From the NCBI GenBank assembly GCA_022545745.1, contig JACZQL010000110.1, positions 1 through 5,821 of the forward strand: a stretch of 5,821 nt of DNA, given 5' to 3'. Shown here piece by piece: positions 1-3,951 of this stretch. Within the stretch, counting starts at the first letter, position 1. Each line of letters begins with the position of its first letter. The DNA is from Deltaproteobacteria bacterium. GTDB taxonomy: Bacteria; Desulfobacterota_B; Binatia; UBA9968. The notes under the pieces are model-generated. The model saw only the letters and a program-made list of their open reading frames with translations. It did not search any database and was not told the origin of the DNA. The position numbers and the translations under genes are program-made.

Positions 1-39
1 AATGTGGCCATCCGAGTCAAAAACGGCTGGACGTGACAT
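1..39 (-). CDS. Start of a probable amidohydrolase-2 family metal hydrolase (partial, runs off the left edge)
   Basis: Only the first 13 codons are visible. Read on the minus strand they give MSRPAVFDSDGHI. An N-terminus with a short hydrophobic strand followed by D-x-D/S-x-H is typical of amidohydrolase-2 (TIM-barrel metal-dependent hydrolase/decarboxylase) proteins, where the Asp/His pair lies at the end of the first beta strand near the metal site. Three ATG codons stand in a row (starting at 45, 42 and 39). The AGGAGG at 53-48 lies 2, 5 and 8 nt from them, so I chose the third, with the second as the alternative. The gene is divergent from the M29/NicX-like gene at 1246, with the transposase unit between them. 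If the family call is right, the substrate is unknown; many members hydrolyse or decarboxylate ring or carboxylate compounds. The family call rests on very few residues and is tentative, but the existence of a gene start here is well supported. Confidence 0.5.
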   Translation of the reverse strand, partial: MSRPAVFDSDGHI

Positions 40-47
40 CATCATAC

Positions 48-53
48 CCTCCT
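48..53 (-). promoter_or_regulatory. Ribosome binding site of the left-edge gene
   Basis: The minus strand reads TAAGGAGGGT just before three consecutive ATG codons. The AGGAGG core is a near-perfect anti-16S match. Its spacing favours the ATG at 42 (5 nt) or 39 (8 nt) over the one at 45 (2 nt), so it decides which start is used. Confidence 0.7.
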
Positions 54-159
54 TATCTTAGCTACCTTTACTAAATAACAACCATCGACATACCTGAATT
101 AGCCTTTGCACATTTATTAATGCACTGTCAACAAATTCGTTTCACCCAGCAATGGCAAT
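54..159. other. AT-rich intergenic stretch upstream of the left-edge gene
   Basis: This 106-bp stretch lies between the left-edge gene start and the transposase unit and holds no convincing ORF. On the minus strand there is a perfect TTGACA (131-126), but no good -10 hexamer sits 16-18 nt beyond it. A weaker TTTAGT-like -10 lies closer to the gene. It probably contains the promoter of the left-edge gene, but I cannot place that promoter with confidence. Confidence 0.3.
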
Positions 160-178
160 TGGGGTCAGGCCTGGATAT
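160..178 (+). repeat. Left copy of the 19-bp inverted repeat of the RAYT unit
   Basis: TGGGGTCAGGCCTGGATAT. It is the exact reverse complement of 1135-1153 and contains the 8-bp perfect palindrome CAGGCCTG (166-173), which could fold in single-stranded DNA. It abuts the transposase stop codon (179-181, read on the minus strand). Confidence 0.85.
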
Positions 179-1099
179 CTAAACAATCCTGGCTAGCCTT
201 TCGATCTCTTCACGTAGCGCCGGCTCCTTCTGGGTTCGACTCGACAGACGGCTAGCCAGCGTTGTCAATGTCGTAGGGTCCCTCTTCAGGTAATCAGCAA
301 CCTCCCTAACACTAAACCCTAAACGCCTTATCAGAACATAGACGAGGAGTGTCCTTATCTTTGAAACCTTCCAACTTCGATCTGGCCCCCTCAGGACATG
401 TGGGTCAACTCTCATACGTTGAGCCACTAATTCGACGACCTTGCCTAGCGGTTTCTTCTCCTGTGCATCGTATTCCCCTCTGGTTTCTTTCTTCAATGCA
501 CGCGCGAATTCATCCGCTCCTAAAATCTGCTGGTCGCGCAATTCATAGTACTCTTCTCTGTGCCCTTCCCAAAGGCCATCAAGTACAAACCTCTCATAAG
601 ATTTCCGACCACCCATTACCTTCAGCACAAAGGTAGGATCCACCACATTGGTCGGCTTCCCCTTCAGAAACACGCTATGGCCACTGTACTTATATTGCTC
701 AGGTCTCTCAACCAGTTTCGACCGTACCGGATTGAGATGAATGTAGCGGACCAGCGCCAAAAGATACTCGTCTTTGTCGCAAATAATGGCCTTGTATCTC
801 CCCTGGAACAAATGACCTACTTTTTTGTATGTGCGATTGAAATATTGAGTATAGGACTGCTGGATGCCTTGCATAAACTTTGATAATGGCTCTTCAGCAC
901 ACTCCAGCAACAGATGAACGTGGTTGGGCATGAGACAGAAGGCATGGAGACTTACATGAAACTTGTTTCGATACCACGCAAGGCGATCGTTGTACACGTC
1001 GTAGTCCTGAGGGGAGACGAAAGTTTTTTGTTGGTGGTTGCCACGTACGATGACGTGGTACAAAACGCCCGGAACAAAAAGTCTAGGACGGCGAGCCAT
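179..1099 (-). CDS. REP-associated tyrosine transposase (RAYT, Y1/HUH family) with DnaA-like C-terminal domain
   Basis: This 306-aa protein is an IS200-like/TnpA_REP-type Y1 transposase, a single-strand DNA nuclease and strand-transferase. The HUH metal-binding motif lies in MPNHVHLLL (residues 57-65, H60 and H62). The nucleophile is probably Y119 in VRYIHLNPVR, by analogy with the Tyr in the matching YIxxNPV segment of Escherichia coli TnpA_REP. Other family hallmarks are the basic N-terminus with GVLYHVIVRGN (11-21), YTQYFN (83-88), GHLFQGRYKA (95-104) and a Tyr/Ser patch near 136-139. The catalytic domain takes up about the first 150 residues. The rest is longer than in a minimal IS200 TnpA: residues about 218-287 look like a DnaA domain IV-type helix-turn-helix (VSKIRTLLVYVLIRRLGFSVREVADYL falls in this part, split as 245-258 and 259-271). 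The ATG at 1099 has only a weak GGTG 11 nt upstream, consistent with low expression. No frameshift or internal stop is seen, so the gene appears intact. Confidence 0.9.
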   Translation of the reverse strand: MARRPRLFVPGVLYHVIVRGNHQQKTFVSPQDYDVYNDRLAWYRNKFHVSLHAFCLMPNHVHLLLECAEEPLSKFMQGIQQSYTQYFNRTYKKVGHLFQGRYKAIICDKDEYLLALVRYIHLNPVRSKLVERPEQYKYSGHSVFLKGKPTNVVDPTFVLKVMGGRKSYERFVLDGLWEGHREEYYELRDQQILGADEFARALKKETRGEYDAQEKKPLGKVVELVAQRMRVDPHVLRGPDRSWKVSKIRTLLVYVLIRRLGFSVREVADYLKRDPTTLTTLASRLSSRTQKEPALREEIERLARIV

Positions 1100-1103
1100 G
1101 GGT

Positions 1104-1133
1104 CTAATATCACCGATTTATCAAGATTGTCAA
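1104..1133 (-). promoter_or_regulatory. Possible promoter of the transposase gene, partly abutting the right inverted repeat
   Basis: On the minus strand a perfect -35 TTGACA (1133-1128) begins 1 nt inside the right inverted repeat. After an 18-nt spacer comes TATTAG (1109-1104), a 4/6 match to the -10 consensus. The ATG follows only 4 nt later, so transcription from here would start at or near the ATG and give a leaderless mRNA. The TTGACA could instead be part of the transposase recognition region. Confidence 0.35.
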
Positions 1134-1134
1134 T

Positions 1135-1153
1135 ATATCCAGGCCTGACCCCA
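1135..1153 (-). repeat. Right copy of the 19-bp inverted repeat of the RAYT unit
   Basis: The plus strand reads ATATCCAGGCCTGACCCCA, the exact reverse complement of 160-178. It holds the same CAGGCCTG palindrome (1140-1147). It lies 36 bp upstream of the transposase ATG and 92 bp upstream of the M29/NicX-like gene at 1246. Confidence 0.85.
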
Positions 1154-1245
1154 GTGTCAGGGAGCTCTCGTCCTTTCCCCTCGACTTTGAGCCTGATTCG
1201 CATTAAAGAGAAAAGAAAGTCCAAAATACCTTACGGAGGTATCTT

Positions 1246-2619
1246 ATGTGCGACGTTGCAGACGACAATACGGGAATAGACGTTAATACTGGCGTTGGCG
1301 GGGTTAAGAGCGTAGACATCTCGGATTTAATGTCCACCACTCGCGCCCTCGCAAGCTGGCCGGAGCGGCGCACGAGCCACATCGGATTTGTGGGTTATGG
1401 GAACACTACCGCCGGCAACAAGGTACTCATTGCCGTGGACCGGGAATACGATCCGGCCGTTCCCCATGCCATATCCGAGGCACTCAGAGAGAAAGGGGCA
1501 CATGTTGACATCATCTGTATGGACATGGGGGACCCAACAAAAGAGTTCGACTACCTGGATGAGGTCCGGGTAACCATGAGGCGAGAGCCCTGGGAAAACA
1601 ATCCGCGTCGCTGGGAGGGGATCCCCTTTATCGAGGATTTTGCCGCCCGCCGCGGTTACGACTTGCTCATTCACGGTAAGGGGGGACCCGTCCCTGCGAC
1701 AGACTATCGCTATGAACAGATTCCGTGGTTGCAATCGGAGCATCTGGCCAGCCCATCAACGGTTTATCCTCTGGACCTTCATCTGCTCATCAACCACAAG
1801 ACATGGGAGTACATTTGGGAAAAAGGGCGTGGGGGAAGGGCGCACCTTACCGATTCAGAAGGAACGGATCTGGCGTGGACCTATTGGGATGAATACTACG
1901 ACGGCAGCCGATATGGCTTTTCCGCGAACCCGCGTCATGGCCACCTTCACAGTCATCCGGTAACCCCAATTATTGCCAAAGAAGACGCGTCCGGGGTCGT
2001 AGCCGGTACCACCAGCCACTTCACGCGAGCCTTCCCTTACCTCAAGGTCGAGCTTGAGGGAGGGCAGATCGTTAAAGTAGTGGGCGGTGGTGGATACGGC
2101 GATGCCTGGCGTGACCTCTTGGAAGAAGGCAACCGCAACCAGTATCCCTGCTTCCCTCGCCCGGGACTCTTTTATCTCTGGGAGGCGGCCATTGGAACCA
2201 ACCCGAAGATCAGACGTTCGAGTCATATCGAGCGTCACTCGTCGGGAGGCTTCGAGTGGGAGCGGCGCCGTTCGGGTGTCATCCACATGGGGTTTGGCAC
2301 TCGCTGGCGTGGTCCTGAGGAAAGATGGTCAGGGGAACGCGGGCTTCTTTATGGCCACCTTCACATCCATCTTCTCTTCGCAACCCTGGTGATAAAGGCG
2401 AAGGACGGCACTGAATACACGGTGATCCGGAACGGCCGCCTGACGGCGATGGATGACCCAGAGGTACGTGCCCTCGCTGCCAGGTACGGCGATCCCGATG
2501 AATTGCTGAGAGAAGATTGGATCCCCCAGGTCCCGGGAATCACCTGCGCCGGTTCTTATGAGGAGTTTGCCAGGGATCCGGCCCGGTGGATCTACTCGGG
2601 TCAAGCTATGGCGAAATGA
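1246..2619 (+). CDS. Uncharacterised protein, remote relative of M29 aminopeptidase T / NicX-type dioxygenase
   Basis: I do not recognise a named family for this 457-aa protein, but its layout recalls the M29 metallopeptidase / 2,5-dihydroxypyridine dioxygenase (NicX) fold. Residues 58-95 (GNKVLIAVDREYDP onward, then EKGAHVDII) match the N-terminal nucleotide-binding-like lobe. Residues 250-283 show the GxVxGTxxHF...FPxLKxxLExGxIVKVxGGGGYG pattern, and 309-320 read FYLWEAAIGTNP, like the E-x-x-I-G-T-N-P metal-site motif. VIHMGFG (345-351) matches the G-x-x-H-x-x-x-G motif, and GHLHIH (370-375) sits where M29/NicX proteins carry H-x-D. A second cluster, HGHLHSH (231-237), lies near the expected first ligand. 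Candidate ligands are therefore H235/H237, E313, H347 and H371/H373/H375. No signal peptide or membrane segment is evident, so it is probably cytosolic. The start is supported by GGAGGT (1235-1240), with 6 nt between GGAGG and the ATG. It is divergent from an amidohydrolase-like gene, which would suit catabolism of a ring compound; that is inference only. Confidence 0.55.
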   Translation: MCDVADDNTGIDVNTGVGGVKSVDISDLMSTTRALASWPERRTSHIGFVGYGNTTAGNKVLIAVDREYDPAVPHAISEALREKGAHVDIICMDMGDPTKEFDYLDEVRVTMRREPWENNPRRWEGIPFIEDFAARRGYDLLIHGKGGPVPATDYRYEQIPWLQSEHLASPSTVYPLDLHLLINHKTWEYIWEKGRGGRAHLTDSEGTDLAWTYWDEYYDGSRYGFSANPRHGHLHSHPVTPIIAKEDASGVVAGTTSHFTRAFPYLKVELEGGQIVKVVGGGGYGDAWRDLLEEGNRNQYPCFPRPGLFYLWEAAIGTNPKIRRSSHIERHSSGGFEWERRRSGVIHMGFGTRWRGPEERWSGERGLLYGHLHIHLLFATLVIKAKDGTEYTVIRNGRLTAMDDPEVRALAARYGDPDELLREDWIPQVPGITCAGSYEEFARDPARWIYSGQAMAK

Positions 2620-2639
2620 CCGTTGACGATTGACAACGG
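2620..2639. terminator. Weak hairpin between convergent genes
   Basis: CCGTTG (2620-2625) pairs with CAACGG (2634-2639) around an 8-nt loop, starting at the base after the M29/NicX-like stop codon. No T-run follows on either strand, so this is not a standard intrinsic terminator. The rest of the 83-bp convergent gap (to 2702) is AT-rich and shows no other clear element. Confidence 0.2.
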
Positions 2640-2702
2640 CTAATCCCTGCTGTCCCGTGTTATTTAGCGGTTTACTACTGACGAATAACCAATAACTATC
2701 AA

Positions 2703-3605
2703 CTATATCGATGCTCGCAGGGCTTCGGTGAGGTCGGGGTATTTAAAAGTGTATCCCAACTGCTGGGCCTTTGCGGGCAGCACGCGCTGGCCGGTAACAA
2801 CCACATCTGCCATTTCCCCCATCAGCACGCGTAAGGCAAAGGCTGGAACCGGCGCCCACGAGGGCCGGTGCAAGACTTTTCCGAGGGTCTGACAGAGCAC
2901 TTTCATGGTCACCGGGTCGGGGGCCGTGGCATTGACTGCTCCCGAGGCATCTTCCTTTTGGAGCAGGTGGACAATCAGTCCCACCACATCTTCCAGTTGA
3001 ATCCACGAGACCCACTGCCTCCCACTCCCAATGGGACCACCGGCGAAGAGTTTAAAAGGAAGGACCATCTTTGCGAGGGCTCCGCCTCCTTTTCCTAGGA
3101 CGATGCCGGTACGAAGGCACACCACCCTGACACCAAAACTCTCTGCCCTTTGCGCCTCCTCCTCCCATTCGACGCAGACTTGGGAGACGAAATCGTTACC
3201 CGGCTCGGTTCCCTCAACAACGTCTTCATCACCCCGGGGCCCGTAGTAACCAATGGCCGATGAATTGATCAGGAGACTGGGTTTCTTCTTGGCCTTGCCC
3301 ATGGCCACCACCAGCGCCCTAGTGGTGTTGATACGACTGGACCGAATCTTTTCCTTCTGAGCTCGGGTCCACCGCTTGGCAGGAAGGGACTCGCCGGCGA
3401 GATTGATTACCGCGTCTGCACCGTCGACGGCCTGCTCCCAGGGACCGGGTTGTCCCGGACTCCACGTGAACCATTCTCTATTAGGTGGGAGTTGAGCTGG
3501 CGTGGGGCGGCTCGAAATTAATACAAGGGTGTGCCCGAGCTCTGCCAGTCGAGCACATAGGGCCGAACCTATGAAACCGGTTCCACCGGCAATAGCGAAC
3601 TTCAT
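2703..3605 (-). CDS. TIGR01777 family NAD(P)-dependent epimerase/dehydratase (YfcH/SDR39U1-like)
   Basis: This 300-aa atypical short-chain dehydrogenase has the usual family length. The Rossmann dinucleotide motif GGTGFIG is at residues 7-13, close to the N-terminus. NLAGES (68-73), KIRSSRINTT (86-95), NSSAIGYYG (114-122, with the likely active-site Ser/Tyr region), RTGIVLGKGGGAL (165-177), GGPIGSGRQWVSWI (189-202) and LEDVV (204-208) follow in family order. Residues about 250-297 (VPAFALRVLMGEMADVV and the LPAKAQQLGYTFKYP stretch) match the DUF1731 C-terminal cap. Family members are probably cytosolic oxidoreductases or epimerases with no settled substrate, and the old 'cell division inhibitor SulA' label is a misannotation. 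The start is firm: AAGGAGG (3619-3613) lies 7 nt before the ATG. It converges with the M29/NicX-like gene and diverges from dxs, so it is probably transcribed alone from a promoter in 3606-3951. Confidence 0.92.
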   Translation of the reverse strand: MKFAIAGGTGFIGSALCARLAELGHTLVLISSRPTPAQLPPNREWFTWSPGQPGPWEQAVDGADAVINLAGESLPAKRWTRAQKEKIRSSRINTTRALVVAMGKAKKKPSLLINSSAIGYYGPRGDEDVVEGTEPGNDFVSQVCVEWEEEAQRAESFGVRVVCLRTGIVLGKGGGALAKMVLPFKLFAGGPIGSGRQWVSWIQLEDVVGLIVHLLQKEDASGAVNATAPDPVTMKVLCQTLGKVLHRPSWAPVPAFALRVLMGEMADVVVTGQRVLPAKAQQLGYTFKYPDLTEALRASI

Positions 3606-3639
3606 AATCTGTCCTCCTTAGTCTCCCATTTCTCCTCTC

Positions 3640-3664
3640 GCCTCATCGGTCAAGGTGCTGAGGC
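3640..3664. repeat. Dyad GCCTCA/TGAGGC upstream of the epimerase gene
   Basis: GCCTCA (3640-3645) and TGAGGC (3659-3664) form a 6-bp inverted repeat with a 13-bp centre, 34 bp upstream of the epimerase ATG. It lies in the probable 5' leader or promoter of that gene. It may be an operator-like site or chance. Confidence 0.25.
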
Positions 3665-3903
3665 ATGGAAATTTGAGAAAGACACAGATATGATAGCCGG
3701 TAGCTTGGATTCTGGCCAGACATCAGACAAAAGGGAAGCTTATCGTGATCGTCGATTCAGCTCATTTAGTGGCCTGGAAAATTGTGCTTGATCCGTTAAT
3801 GAATAATGTTACCATCCAATGGATTCGGGATGAGAGGGTTGGGCCAGGGGTGCTTGGGCAATGGTAAAATTTGTCAATCGGCCAGGCGACAAAAGACACC
3901 GCG

Positions 3904-3927
3904 TTGAGGCGGTAGCTTCTGCCTCAA
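3904..3927 (+). promoter_or_regulatory. Stem-loop in the dxs leader
   Basis: TTGAGGCGG (3904-3912) can pair with CTGCCTCAA (3919-3927), giving 9 bp including one G-T wobble around a 6-nt loop. It ends 24 nt before the dxs ATG and no T-run follows, so it is not a classic terminator. It could act as an operator or an mRNA structure near the start of translation. Function is not established. Confidence 0.3.
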
Positions 3928-3951
3928 AGAAAGGCTAAAGTCAACGGGAAC

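Larger units (their letters stand above)
160..1153 (-). mobile_element. RAYT/IS200-like unit: Y1 transposase gene enclosed by a perfect 19-bp inverted repeat
   Basis: The sequence TGGGGTCAGGCCTGGATAT at 160-178 recurs exactly, in reverse complement, at 1135-1153. The two copies enclose one complete minus-strand transposase gene and almost nothing else. The pairing ends at both sides: beyond the outer edge the bases are T159 and G1154, and beyond the inner edge they do not match. The left copy starts at the base following the TAG stop codon, and the right copy lies 36 bp ahead of the ATG. Y1 transposases move or process single-stranded DNA at short palindromic ends and make no target duplications, and none is seen here. 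The 994-bp unit lies between two divergent genes and overlaps neither. Whether it still moves is unknown; it could be a domesticated RAYT whose repeats are its REP-like substrates. Confidence 0.75.
3606..3951. other. Divergent intergenic region between the epimerase gene and dxs
   Basis: This 346-bp stretch should carry the promoters of both flanking genes. I find no convincing -35/-10 pair; TAAAAT at 3865-3870 and AATAAT near 3802 are possible -10 boxes without good -35 partners. It holds two short dyads with the same arms (3640-3664 and 3904-3927). It also holds one small open frame, GTG at 3745 to TAA at 3867 (40 codons), with AGGGA 8 nt upstream; the product would be hydrophobic-rich with two or three tryptophans and resembles nothing I know. 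I see no tRNA or riboswitch. The region is long for a simple divergent promoter. Confidence 0.4.

Noticed and set aside
349..883. Plus-strand open frames across the transposase gene
   Set aside because: They lie antisense to an intact transposase with clear family motifs, have no ribosome binding sites, and show low-complexity, non-family translations.
914..1279. Plus-strand 121-codon frame crossing the right inverted repeat
   Set aside because: It overlaps the transposase start antisense and runs into the M29/NicX-like gene in another frame; its translation resembles nothing and it has no good ribosome binding site.
2620..2702. Bidirectional intrinsic terminator between convergent genes
   Set aside because: A short stem exists but no T-run follows on either strand, so I list it only as a weak hairpin.
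3690..3794. ATG-started 34-codon frame in the intergenic region
   Set aside because: There is no Shine-Dalgarno upstream, the composition is unremarkable, and it overlaps the slightly better GTG frame at 3745.
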